Assembly (NCBI GenBank): GCA_032250895.1
Contig: JAVVEZ010000012.1
Span: 1-56,979, forward strand
Source: JAVVEZ01 sp032250895
GTDB taxonomy: Bacteria; Pseudomonadota; Gammaproteobacteria; Pseudomonadales; Pseudohongiellaceae
Reading direction: 5' to 3'
Length of the DNA: 56,979 bases
Shown: piece by piece, positions 49,672 to 56,979 of the stretch
How the letters are laid out: each line of letters begins with the position of its first letter
Position numbering within the stretch: position 1 is the first letter of the stretch
Notes under the pieces: generated by a model
What the model saw: the letters and a program-made list of their open reading frames with translations, nothing else
The model's database searches: none
Told to the model about the DNA's origin: nothing
Position numbers and translations under genes: made by a program

Positions 49672-50697
49672 CTAACCACCGGTCATGTTCATGAAACGCA
49701 CAACCTGGGCATGGTCCCTGTCATAAAAATAATGGCGCAGTGGCTTGATATCCATCGCGTCGACAAGGGTCTGCTGAAGCTTTTGTTCATCATCCGGGCT
49801 GTCTCTGAGCACCTTGCGCAAATCCACCGAATGCTCATTGCCAAGACACAACAGCAGCCTGCCTTCCACGGTTACCCGCACCCGGTTACAGCTCTCGCAG
49901 AAATTATGGGAAACCGGGGAGATAAAACCCACCTTGCTGCGATGCGAAGCAATCCGGTAATAGCGAGACGGTCCGGCGGTCGTCATTTCCACCGGGCTCA
50001 ACGCATAACGCTGACTGATCACATCGCGGACAAGGTCATTGGCACACAGGGTATCCTGACGCTGATGGTCGGAAGCCTCTCCCAATGGCATTTCTTCGAT
50101 ATAGGCAATGTTGATGCCCAGACCCATGGCATATTCCAGCAGATCCAGAATTTCGTGATCATTGCGGCCCTTGAGAATCACCGCATTCAGGCGAATGCTG
50201 TCAAAGCCGACGGCCACCGCCGTCTCGATGCCACGCAGAACCTTGTGCAGGTCACCCGTGCGGGTCATGTTTTTGAAACGTTCCGGGTCCAGACTGTCGA
50301 GGCTGACGTTGATCCTGTTGACGCCCGCATCGCGCAGCGGCTGTGCCAGTTTTTCCAGCTGCGAACCGTTGGTGGTCAACAACAACTCCTCGAGACCCGG
50401 CAGACGGCCCATGCGCTCGATCAGGGACATGATGTTTTTTCTGATCAAGGGTTCCCCGCCAGTGATGCGCAGCTTGTTGACCCCCAACTGCGTGAAGGCC
50501 TCTGCCACCTTGTAGATTTCTTCCAGTGACAGCACCTGATTGCGGGGCAGAAAGGTCATTTCCTCGGCCATGCAGTACACACAGCGGAAGTCACAGCGGT
50601 CGGTGACCGAGATGCGCACATAATCGATCACCCTGCCATGCTTGTCGATCAGCCCGGCGTGGGGTTTAGTCGGAGTCAGGGTCCTGATATCAGCCAT
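49672..50697 (-). CDS. moaA: GTP 3',8-cyclase MoaA
   Basis: A radical-SAM enzyme that starts molybdopterin synthesis from GTP. With the ATG at 50697 the protein has 341 residues. The SAM cluster is Cys35, Cys39 and Cys42 (CDFRCVYC), with TGGEPLIRKN following, and the C-terminal GTP-binding cluster is CESCNRVRVTVEGRLLLCLG. It ends in Gly-Gly, as functional MoaA does. The open frame extends 16 codons further, but GGATGC is placed for this start. It shares a transcription unit with moaB. Confidence 0.97.
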   Translation of the reverse strand: MADIRTLTPTKPHAGLIDKHGRVIDYVRISVTDRCDFRCVYCMAEEMTFLPRNQVLSLEEIYKVAEAFTQLGVNKLRITGGEPLIRKNIMSLIERMGRLPGLEELLLTTNGSQLEKLAQPLRDAGVNRINVSLDSLDPERFKNMTRTGDLHKVLRGIETAVAVGFDSIRLNAVILKGRNDHEILDLLEYAMGLGINIAYIEEMPLGEASDHQRQDTLCANDLVRDVISQRYALSPVEMTTAGPSRYYRIASHRSKVGFISPVSHNFCESCNRVRVTVEGRLLLCLGNEHSVDLRKVLRDSPDDEQKLQQTLVDAMDIKPLRHYFYDRDHAQVVRFMNMTGG

Positions 50698-50860
50698 CTT
50701 GCGTTGCATCCTGGACGGGCTTGCGGGCAAAGAAAAGGCTGCCATTATAGCCTAAAGCCCGAAGCAACGGAACAAAGGCGCTTACTGCGGGCAGCAAGCC
50801 TGAAGGCAAAGGGCCGCCGCTCCTCTGCACTTGCACAAGCGAAATGACTTTTGGAGAGAA

Positions 50861-51481
50861 CTACGGTCTGCCCGGGCTGGGTGCCCCTTGCAGCCAGGCG
50901 CGACCTTCGGCATACAGTTTTTCCACCTCCGGGCCTTTCAATCCCGGCAAGCCACTTTTTTTGACCTCATAGCCAATCTGGCTCTGCAGGTAGGCCAGAT
51001 GACGATATCCTTCCGGAAAACTGTTGAGCAGCTCCGGGTCCAGCTCCAGCCTGGCATTGGGCATCACCACATCCAGACGATCCTTCTCATAAATGGGCTG
51101 ACGCCGCACCATGCCCCAATGCCCCCTGCGGTTTTCAAAGAAATCATAGAAACGCCCGGTGCAGACCACATCCACCAGCACATCATGCACCAGGGCACGC
51201 TGGCTGATGGTCATCTTGGTCTGAGACACGGCACGTATCCCGGCCACCTCACAGTTGAAGCCCCCATGGAAATGAATGATGCTCACACCATTATCAAAGC
51301 CCTTCCGGCGGGCGGCGATAAACTCCTGACAGGGAGCCTGAAACCAGGTGGCACACATGAAACCATCATCATGCCAACAGCGGGCAAAGCCCTCCCAGTC
51401 GCCAGAATCACTGAAAATCGCCCAGTTATCCACGATCTCGCGGATAATAACCTTGTCCTGCGCCTCGAGCTCTGTATCCAT
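50861..51481 (-). CDS. NTF2-like (SnoaL-like) protein, divergent from LigJ-like hydrolase
   Basis: A 206-residue protein with the NTF2/SnoaL-type alpha+beta barrel pattern: an N-terminal helix (DKVIIREIVDNWAIFSDSGDWEGFARCWHDDG), then strands with IIHFHGGFNCEV, TKMTISQRALV and CTGRFYDFFE. Such folds serve as isomerases, dehydratases or hydroxylase small subunits; no catalytic set can be assigned here. The start has AGGGGAAA just upstream. It lies head-to-head with the amidohydrolase across 160 bases, which suggests a shared control region and related substrates. Confidence 0.83.
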   Translation of the reverse strand: MDTELEAQDKVIIREIVDNWAIFSDSGDWEGFARCWHDDGFMCATWFQAPCQEFIAARRKGFDNGVSIIHFHGGFNCEVAGIRAVSQTKMTISQRALVHDVLVDVVCTGRFYDFFENRRGHWGMVRRQPIYEKDRLDVVMPNARLELDPELLNSFPEGYRHLAYLQSQIGYEVKKSGLPGLKGPEVEKLYAEGRAWLQGAPSPGRP

Positions 51482-51642
51482 TGCGTTTCCCCTTGCGGTC
51501 GTTGCGATGCGAATGAGCTGATTATACCTGTTGCCAGCCCTGCGACCATCGACCACGGCGACAGACCACCTTGAGCCTGCACGAAAGCAGAAAAAATGGT
51601 AACCTTCGCCGCTGCCAAACAGACACCTGGAGACGCTACGAA

Positions 51643-52650
51643 ATGATTATCGATTGTCACGGCCATTACACCACTGCCCCGGATGAACTCGGCGTCTATC
51701 GCAATGCCCAAAAAGCCGCTGTCAAACAAAACCCGGATTTTATCGGGGCCAAGGGTTCCATCAACATCAGTGACGAGCAGATTCGGGAAAGCCTGGAAAA
51801 CAGTCAGCTCAAACTGCAACGTGAACGCGGCACAGACCTTACCATCTTCTCTCCCCGTGCCAGCTGGATGGAACACCATGTGGGCAATGCGCACACCAGC
51901 CGCTTCTGGACCGAGCACACCAACGAACTGATTCACCGGGTCTGCCAGCTCTATCCGGACAATTTCATCGGTGGCTGTGCCCTGCCCCAGTCTCCCGGCA
52001 CAGACCTGAAAACCAGTGTCTCCGAGCTGGAACGCTGCGTAAACGAATTCGGCTTCGTCGGCTGCAATCTCAACCTCGACCCTTCCGGCGGTCATTTCAA
52101 TTCACCACCTCTGGGGGATCGCTACTGGTATCCCATCTACGAAAAAATGGTCGAGCTGGATGTGCCCGCGATGATTCACGTCAGTGGCAGCTGCAACCCG
52201 GCCTTCCACGCCACCGGTTCCTATTACCTGAGCGCCGACACCACAGCCTTCATGCAACTGATGCAATCCACCGTGTGTCAGGACTTCCCCGGCATCAAGT
52301 TCATCATTCCCCATGGTGGTGGTGCGGTACCCTATCACTGGGGCCGTTTCCGCGGTCTGGCCGACATGCTCAAGCTGCCCCCACTGAGCGAACTGCTGAT
52401 GCACAATGTCTATTTTGATACCTGCGTCTATCACCAGAAAGGCATCGATCTGCTGCTGGATGTCATCGACAACAAGAACATCCTCTTTGCCTCCGAAATG
52501 GTTGGTGCCGTGCGCGGCATCGACCCTGAAACCGGCTTCTATTTCGATGACACCAAACGCTACATCGACAATGCCAAAATTTCGTCAGAGGAAAAGGCCA
52601 ATATTTTTGAGCACAATATCAGAAAGGTCTTCAGCCGAATCAAACGCTAA
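51643..52650 (+). CDS. LigJ-like amidohydrolase (4-oxalomesaconate hydratase family)
   Basis: A 335-residue amidohydrolase_2 (ACMSD-type) protein. The N terminus MIIDCHGHYTTAPDE, with its metal-binding HxH, and the long motifs TDLTIFSPRASWMEHHVG, VPAMIHVSGSCNPAFH, IPHGGGAVPYHWGRFRGLA and LFASEMVGAVRGIDP resemble, from memory, LigJ of the protocatechuate 4,5-cleavage pathway. No other lig gene is nearby, so the true substrate may be another aromatic or dicarboxylic acid. GGAG lies ten bases upstream of the ATG. A dispersed repeat begins in its stop codon. Confidence 0.88.
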   Translation: MIIDCHGHYTTAPDELGVYRNAQKAAVKQNPDFIGAKGSINISDEQIRESLENSQLKLQRERGTDLTIFSPRASWMEHHVGNAHTSRFWTEHTNELIHRVCQLYPDNFIGGCALPQSPGTDLKTSVSELERCVNEFGFVGCNLNLDPSGGHFNSPPLGDRYWYPIYEKMVELDVPAMIHVSGSCNPAFHATGSYYLSADTTAFMQLMQSTVCQDFPGIKFIIPHGGGAVPYHWGRFRGLADMLKLPPLSELLMHNVYFDTCVYHQKGIDLLLDVIDNKNILFASEMVGAVRGIDPETGFYFDDTKRYIDNAKISSEEKANIFEHNIRKVFSRIKR

Positions 52651-52669
52651 GGAGCCTGTCGGACTCAGG
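52650..52669 (+). repeat. Dispersed repeat, copy 2 (at the LigJ-like stop codon)
   Basis: Identical to 41690-41709 over 20 bases. Here it starts at the last base of the TAA stop. It opens a 209-base non-coding, G+C-rich, repeat-like stretch (52651-52859) containing GAGCGCAGCGAGCGGG-type runs and a strong hairpin. No coding sequence is supported in that stretch. Confidence 0.75.
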
Positions 52670-52769
52670 TGTTCGTAGCGAGGCGAGTGGGAAATCGCCC
52701 CCTCTGCCGGGACACTCACGGGGGAGTCCGGTGAGGAGCGCAGCGAGCGGGCGGAGCTCCCCCGGGGGG

Positions 52770-52797
52770 GTGGCCCTGGGCTGAAGCCCAGGCCCAC
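52770..52797. repeat. GC-rich extragenic hairpin
   Basis: GTGGCCCTGGGCT and AGCCCAGGCCCAC pair over 12 of 13 positions around a TGAA loop. It is followed 8 bases later by five T on the plus strand. It may end LigJ-like transcription, and it resembles repetitive extragenic palindromes. Confidence 0.55.
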
Positions 52798-52859
52798 ATT
52801 CACTGTTTTTGAGCCCCCCTACCCAAGCTGCCGTCCGGGATAACGCTCGCGCACAGCGC

Positions 52860-52970
52860 CTATACCGAATCCCGAGACTGCTTCTTGACCTTTTTGGCAG
52901 CCTTCTTCTCCTTGGGACTCAGGCTGGACTTCTTTTTGACGTCTTTTTTTGTATTTCTTTCCTTGCTCAT
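52860..52970 (-). CDS. 36-residue lysine-rich small protein
   Basis: A short gene with AGGAG nine bases before its ATG. The product begins MSKERNTKKDVKKKSSLSPK and ends in a KEKKAAKKVKKQSRDSV-like tail; about 40 percent of residues are lysine. Similar tiny proteins beginning SKERNTKK are, to my memory, common as hypothetical genes in gammaproteobacteria. A nucleic-acid or ribosome-binding role would fit the charge but is not shown. No partner gene adjoins it; the 145-base gap to yebC shows nothing clear. Confidence 0.75.
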   Translation of the reverse strand: MSKERNTKKDVKKKSSLSPKEKKAAKKVKKQSRDSV

Positions 52971-53115
52971 GATGCGCACTCCTGCTGATTGGCCGTCCGT
53001 CAGCTTATCATCATCCAATGACCACTGGACCTGGTGACGGTTCGGTAGGGGCTCACTCTACCACGGAAACCGATTCCGGAAAGCCGCTCAGAAACATTTA
53101 TCCATCTGCTCCTGC

Positions 53116-53838
53116 CTATTCCGTTTGCTCGACGTTGTGATAAACATTCTGCACATCATCCAGCTTGTTCAGCATGTCCAGAAACTTCTCGAACTGGGCA
53201 ACATCATCACCGCCCAGGTGGGTCATGCTGTGGGGCACGAACTGGATTTCGTCCACCTCATAATCCATCTCTCCAAAAGCCTCCCTGAGAGCATTCTTGG
53301 CTTTGAAATAATCGGTGTTGGAAGCGAAGACGGTGATTCGGCCAGCTTCGTTTTCAATGTCCTGCACATCGACATCGGCGCTCAGCAGAACATCCAGCAC
53401 GGCGTCTTCGTCCTCGGCGTCAAATACCAGGATGGTGCTGTGATCAAAGAGGTGACTGACGCTGCCCGAGGTGCCGATTCTGGCATCGGTTTTGGTGAAA
53501 CACTGGCGTACATCGCCAAAGGTCCGGTTGGGATTGTCGGTGAGACACTCCACGATCACCGTGCAGCCACCAGGTCCAAAACCTTCATAGCGGGCGCTGG
53601 CAAAATCTTCTCCGCCACCCCCCTTGGCCTTGTCCAGCGCCTTTTCTATCACATGACTCGGAACCTGCTCTTTCTTGGCCCGTTCGATCAGGCTGCGCAA
53701 GGCCAGATTCCCGTCCGGGTCGATGCCACCCGCCTTGGCACAAACGTAAATTTCACGGGCATAGCGGCTGTAGACCTTGGCCTTGATGTCGGAGGTTTTG
53801 GCGATGGATTCTTTGCGATTCTGGTAGGCTCTGCCCAT
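53116..53838 (-). CDS. yebC: YebC/PmpR-family regulatory protein
   Basis: A 240-residue member of the TACO1/YebC family, which acts as a transcriptional regulator (PmpR) or helps ribosomes through proline stretches. The N terminus GRAYQNRKESIAKTSDIKAKVYSRYAREI and the motifs IERAKKEQVPSHVIEKALDKAKG, YEGFGPGG and LTDNPNRT are typical. The acidic C-terminal domain has no odd features. In many bacteria yebC precedes ruvCAB; here it is divergent from the malonyl-CoA decarboxylase gene. Confidence 0.95.
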   Translation of the reverse strand: MGRAYQNRKESIAKTSDIKAKVYSRYAREIYVCAKAGGIDPDGNLALRSLIERAKKEQVPSHVIEKALDKAKGGGGEDFASARYEGFGPGGCTVIVECLTDNPNRTFGDVRQCFTKTDARIGTSGSVSHLFDHSTILVFDAEDEDAVLDVLLSADVDVQDIENEAGRITVFASNTDYFKAKNALREAFGEMDYEVDEIQFVPHSMTHLGGDDVAQFEKFLDMLNKLDDVQNVYHNVEQTE

Positions 53839-53960
53839 TGCGTATTCTCATTGATGAGGAAGCGAATAAAAGGATGAATTTTACAGGAAAAAATGAATCT
53901 GGCATCTGTTTCTGATACCGTTCAGTCTCTGACAGTAGTTGACCAGTGAGACCGTCTTAT

Positions 53961-55283
53961 ATGAATGCATCACCTCTACAAAACATCCTCAGGAAACTTT
54001 CCGCTTTTGGCCTCGATTCGCTGGATATCTTCAATGCCCGGGGCCGGGATTCCTCGGCCGCCTACATGGCCAGGCTATGTTCGACCCTGTTGCAACTCAA
54101 GGGCGAGGCCTCATCCATTGCCATTGCCCAGGAAATCATCAGCAGCTATCAGGGCTTCTCCGATGAAGAAAAACAACAGTTTTTCCAGTTTCTGCATGAC
54201 GACCTGAGTGCCGATGACAACGCCGTAAACAAGGCCATTCACGTCTACCAGCAATCCAAGAGCCAGCAGGACTTGCAAGGCTTGCATCGTGCCACGGAAT
54301 CCCCCCGCAAGGAGTTGTTCCGGGCGCTGAATACAGCTCCCGGGGGAACCCATGCCCTGATTGCCATGCGCGAGGATCTCCTGGGCCTGCTGGCCGCCCA
54401 GCCCCATTTGAAAATCATCGATTTTGATTTGCTGCAGTTGTTCAAAGCCTGGTTCAACCGGGGCTTTCTGCAGCTTCGGCATATTGATTGGCAAACGCCG
54501 GCCCAGGTTCTGGAAAAATTGATTGAATACGAATCGGTCCATGAAATTCAGGGCTGGCCCGACCTCAGACGCCGCCTGGAAGACGACCGCCGCTGCTTCG
54601 CTTTTTTTCACCCGGTGATTCCCGATGTGCCCCTGATCTTTGTCGAGGTGGCCCTGACCGGACAGATCAGCACCAACATCGAGGACCTGCTGCGACAGCC
54701 CCCATCGGACAAACCCCAGAAACCCAAAACCGCCATTTTTTATTCCATCAACAACTGCCTGCTGGGCCTGCGCGGGGTTTCCTTCGGTAATTTCCTGATC
54801 AAGCAGGTAATCGAAGACGTGGCCATTCAGATGCCCTCCATCAAAGTTTATGCCACCTTGTCGCCGGTACCGGGTTTTCTTACCTGGCTACGGGCCAACC
54901 TGGCCGACCTGCCCCGGCTTACCGTCGAAACCCGGTCGCTGTTGCAGCGCCTGCTCGATGCCGTGCAAGCCCAAGCCATTCTGGCCGAGGCCCCAAAGCT
55001 CCAGGAGCTGCTGATACGGCTCTGTGCCCATTACCTGGTGCGCGCGAAAAGTCGCGACAAACCTGCCGATCCTGTGGCTCGCTTTCATCTGGGCAATGGC
55101 GCCAGCCTGGCAAATATCAATTGGCTGGCCGATGTCTCCGACAATGGCATGCGGCAGTCGGCCGGTATCATGGTGAATTATCTCTACACTCCCGCCGACC
55201 TCACCCGCAATCACGAAGCCTACGAACAGAGCAACAAGGTGGTCTGTTCGAGCACCATCAACAAGCTGCTGTCCGACAAATGA
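53961..55283 (+). CDS. Malonyl-CoA decarboxylase
   Basis: This enzyme converts malonyl-CoA to acetyl-CoA and CO2. The 440-residue sequence matches the MCD family pattern: an N-terminal helical domain, then FNRGFLQLRHIDWQTPAQVLEKLI, RRCFAFFHPVIPDVPLIFVEVALT, AIFYSINNCLLGLRGVSFGNFLIK and TLSPVPGFLTWL with the candidate catalytic serine. The His of FHLGNGASLANINWLADVS matches the catalytic His region of human MCD. I prefer the ATG at 53961; a GTG five codons earlier is possible. No malonate transporter, matB or other malonate gene is beside it. No signal peptide is seen. Confidence 0.93.
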   Translation: MNASPLQNILRKLSAFGLDSLDIFNARGRDSSAAYMARLCSTLLQLKGEASSIAIAQEIISSYQGFSDEEKQQFFQFLHDDLSADDNAVNKAIHVYQQSKSQQDLQGLHRATESPRKELFRALNTAPGGTHALIAMREDLLGLLAAQPHLKIIDFDLLQLFKAWFNRGFLQLRHIDWQTPAQVLEKLIEYESVHEIQGWPDLRRRLEDDRRCFAFFHPVIPDVPLIFVEVALTGQISTNIEDLLRQPPSDKPQKPKTAIFYSINNCLLGLRGVSFGNFLIKQVIEDVAIQMPSIKVYATLSPVPGFLTWLRANLADLPRLTVETRSLLQRLLDAVQAQAILAEAPKLQELLIRLCAHYLVRAKSRDKPADPVARFHLGNGASLANINWLADVSDNGMRQSAGIMVNYLYTPADLTRNHEAYEQSNKVVCSSTINKLLSDK

Positions 55284-55443
55284 ACGGCCACAGACTATTC
55301 AAGGCTCCCTGTTGCAGCGCTTCCGGCTTGTTTGCTACCCTTGGACAGCTCTACCTTAACTAGTCCGGGCCATGAATGGACTTTTTCAACAAACTGCTAG
55401 CGCAATTCCACAAGAACAATCATCAATAATAGGAAAGGCAACC

Positions 55444-56088
55444 ATGGAAATATTCAATCTCGATTTTCTCGCACGCTGGGGTCATGTGCTGTTCGGCATT
55501 ACCTGGATCGGCATCCTGTACTATTTCAATTTCATCCAGGGAGGATATTTCAAGCAGGCCACGCCTGAAGCCCTCACGGACGCGAAGGCCAAACTGGCGC
55601 CCAGCGCCCTGTGGTGGTTCCGTTGGGGCGCAATGTTCACCTTTCTGACCGGCCTGATCCTGCTGCATGGCGTCGCCACCCGGGCCAGCAGTTTCATCGT
55701 ACTGGGCGCGACGCTCGGCACTCTGATGTTTCTCAACGTCTGGTTCGTCATCTGGCCCAATCAGAAAATTGCGCTGGGCCTGGTCAGTAGCGGTGATGCG
55801 GCCAAAGCAGGTGCCAAGGCTCTGCTGGCCTCGCGTACCAACACACTGTTTTCCGCCCCCATGCTGTTCGGTATGCTCGCCTCCATGCACGGCACCGGAC
55901 AGGGTTTTGTCCCCGTGACGGCCGCCAGTTTCAACGCCACCGGGCTGAGCGTGGCGCTGGCACTGGTACTGGCACTGGAAGCCAATGCCCTGGTGGGCAA
56001 ACAAGGCCCCATGACCAGCGTCAGGGGCGTGATCATCTCCAGCCTGGTGCTGACTGTTGTCCTGGTCTTGTTGATTCAACTGTTGTAA
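55444..56088 (+). CDS. Stand-alone PuuD-type (Urate_ox_N) membrane protein
   Basis: A 214-residue membrane protein with about five hydrophobic segments, similar to the N-terminal membrane domain of urate hydroxylase PuuD: FLARWGHVLFGITWIGILYYFNFIQGGYF at the start and LWWFRWGAMFTFLTGLILLHG next. PuuD proper continues into a cytochrome c domain; here no CxxCH follows and the gene stops. I start at the ATG with AGGAAAGG upstream, not at 55372. Conserved His (residue 14) and Trp residues in the membrane are compatible with haem binding. No purine-degradation genes are adjacent, so urate oxidation is doubtful. Confidence 0.85.
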   Translation: MEIFNLDFLARWGHVLFGITWIGILYYFNFIQGGYFKQATPEALTDAKAKLAPSALWWFRWGAMFTFLTGLILLHGVATRASSFIVLGATLGTLMFLNVWFVIWPNQKIALGLVSSGDAAKAGAKALLASRTNTLFSAPMLFGMLASMHGTGQGFVPVTAASFNATGLSVALALVLALEANALVGKQGPMTSVRGVIISSLVLTVVLVLLIQLL

Positions 56089-56138
56089 CGACATGCGTGC
56101 TGGCAAGGGACGCCAGCACAAGAGTCATCTGCCCTCAT

Positions 56139-56170
56139 CAAAACCTGCTCCCGGAACCGGGCAGGTTTTG
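56139..56170 (+). terminator. Terminator-like hairpin overlapping the cupin ribosome site region
   Basis: CAAAACCTGC and GCAGGTTTTG are perfect arms, extended by CCCGG/CCGGG, giving a stem of about 14 base pairs. It begins 50 bases after the PuuD-like stop and ends ten bases before the cupin ATG, and its last T run is only four bases. It can act as a terminator for the upstream gene or control entry to the cupin gene. Confidence 0.6.
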
Positions 56171-56179
56171 CAGGTATTT

Positions 56180-56536
56180 ATGCCCAACATTTTCGATAGC
56201 CCTCCAGCCCGGATACCGACAGAGATATTCGATCTCCTGGCCGCAAATGAGCATGTGCAGATCAAGCGGATCATTTCCCGGGGCCACAGCTCTCCGGCAT
56301 CCGGCTGGTACGAGCAGAGCGACAATGAATGGGTGCTGCTGCTGAAAGGGGAAGCCTTGCTGACCTTTGCTGATGGCAGCTCACAACGACTCGGCTCCGG
56401 TGATTTTCTGAACATCCCCGCCCACACCAAACACCGGGTGGCATGGACCGCCCCGGACCAGGACACGGTCTGGCTGGCCGTGCATTTTGACGCAGATGGC
56501 GCAACAGATGGACGCGAGCCGGATTTTTCCCGATGA
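56180..56536 (+). CDS. Small cupin-domain protein
   Basis: A 118-residue single-domain cupin. Motif 1 is seen as SGWYEQSDNEWVLLLKGEALL and motif 2 as LGSGDFLNIPAHTKHRV; the usual first-motif histidines are partly replaced (Ser/Trp), while HTKH remains. Metal binding is therefore uncertain. I start at MPNIFDSPPARIPTE, with CAGG six bases upstream. Function unknown. It converges on the livF-like gene 85 bases away. Confidence 0.85.
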   Translation: MPNIFDSPPARIPTEIFDLLAANEHVQIKRIISRGHSSPASGWYEQSDNEWVLLLKGEALLTFADGSSQRLGSGDFLNIPAHTKHRVAWTAPDQDTVWLAVHFDADGATDGREPDFSR

Positions 56537-56621
56537 GCGCCTTCATAAGCTGAACAAGCGCGATGCCCTGTTGCAGAGTGTCTCATGGGAAGGAGTACTC
56601 AACAGCCAAACGCAAGGTCCC

Positions 56622-56979
56622 TCAAAGACTCCCCAGATAAGCCTGGCGAATGCGGTCGTCTTGCTGTAGCTCCTGCGGATTACCGCTGAGAATGATTCTG
56701 CCGGCTTCCAGCACATAGGCACGCGTCGCGAAGTGCAGGGCTTCGGCCACCCGCTGTTCCACCAGAATCAGGCTGAGCCCGGTGCTCTGGTGGATGTTTA
56801 CCAGGCGCTCAAAAATCTCATCGGCAATGGCCGGTGACAAGCCCATCGAGGGCTCATCCAGCATCAGTACCTGCGGTTCTGCCGCCATGCCCCGGCCAAT
56901 CGCCAGCATCTGCTGTTCACCCCCCGACAGGGTGCCGGCCAGCTGCGTCTGTCGGTCTTTCAACACCGGAAACCAACTG
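56622..56979 (-). CDS. livF: LivF-type branched-chain amino-acid ABC transporter ATPase, C-terminal part (cut by window edge)
   Basis: The 3' part of an ABC ATPase gene; the frame is open to the window edge. The signature LSGGEQQMLAIGRGMA, Walker B VLMLDEPSMGLSPAIADEIF, H-loop LILVEQRVAEALHFA and the tail VLEAGRIILSGNPQELQQDDRIRQAYLGSL are typical of LivF, one of two ATPases in branched-chain amino-acid or urea uptake systems. The substrate cannot be decided without the binding protein, which would lie outside the window. Confidence 0.92.
   Translation of the reverse strand, partial: SWFPVLKDRQTQLAGTLSGGEQQMLAIGRGMAAEPQVLMLDEPSMGLSPAIADEIFERLVNIHQSTGLSLILVEQRVAEALHFATRAYVLEAGRIILSGNPQELQQDDRIRQAYLGSL

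Overview
This window looks like core chromosome of a gammaproteobacterium, probably from the wider Pseudomonadales and marine relatives. The evidence is gene order. Blocks known from Pseudomonas appear in almost the same order: recO-era-rnc-lepB-lepA-mucD-rseC-rseA-rpoE-nadB; infC-rpmI-rplT-pheS-pheT-ihfA-merR-tRNA-Pro; uvrB, tRNA-Asn, comEA; ihfB-rpsA-cmk-tyrA/aroA-pheA-gyrA; and mtaD-ubiG-mupP-yciK-rluB-scpBA. The genus cannot be read from the sequence. There is no rRNA, CRISPR array, prophage, transposase or obvious genomic island.

Layout. 1-8663 (minus strand): the 5' part of recO, then era, rnc, a DUF4845 membrane protein, lepB, lepA, a DegP/MucD protease and the sigma-E unit rpoE-rseA-rseC. 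The unit has no rseB. 8833-11862: nadB, sdhE and ygfZ. 11891-15046: a large orphan PAS/GAF hybrid histidine kinase, with a region of nested palindromes upstream. 15365-25115 (minus): tRNA-Pro, a MerR regulator, ihfA, pheT, pheS, rplT, rpmI, infC (AUU start), thrS, tRNA-Val and uvrB. 25289-26896: tRNA-Asn, one WbpL/WecA-type sugar-phosphate transferase and a ComEA-like protein. In P. aeruginosa this is where the O-antigen cluster sits. 27016-37947 (minus): pyrF, lapB, lapA, ihfB, rpsA, cmk, a TyrA-AroA fusion, a PheA without chorismate mutase, and gyrA. 38133-41691 (plus): mtaD, ubiG, mupP, yciK. 41736-46213 (minus): rluB, scpB, scpA, trpS, yciO. Then come yciB, a periplasmic cyclophilin and a HemD-family protein.

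The most accessory part is 48521-56979. It holds an AT-rich regulatory stretch driving an unrecognised 38-residue membrane miniprotein, then moaB-moaA, an NTF2-like protein divergent from a LigJ-like amidohydrolase, a repeat-rich spacer, a 36-residue lysine-rich protein, yebC, malonyl-CoA decarboxylase, a stand-alone PuuD-type membrane domain, a cupin and the end of a LivF-type ABC ATPase.

Functionally the window covers translation (rpsA, infC, L20, L35, three synthetases, three tRNAs), envelope stress and lipopolysaccharide control (sigma-E unit, MucD, LapAB), chromosome maintenance (GyrA, ScpAB, IHF, UvrB, RecO) and aromatic amino-acid synthesis. I saw no clearly new multi-gene system. The best candidates for undescribed biology are the 38-residue membrane protein locus, the NTF2/LigJ-like pair, the 19-base repeat that begins at the stop codon of two unrelated genes, the sigma-E unit lacking rseB, and the long hairpin in front of thrS.
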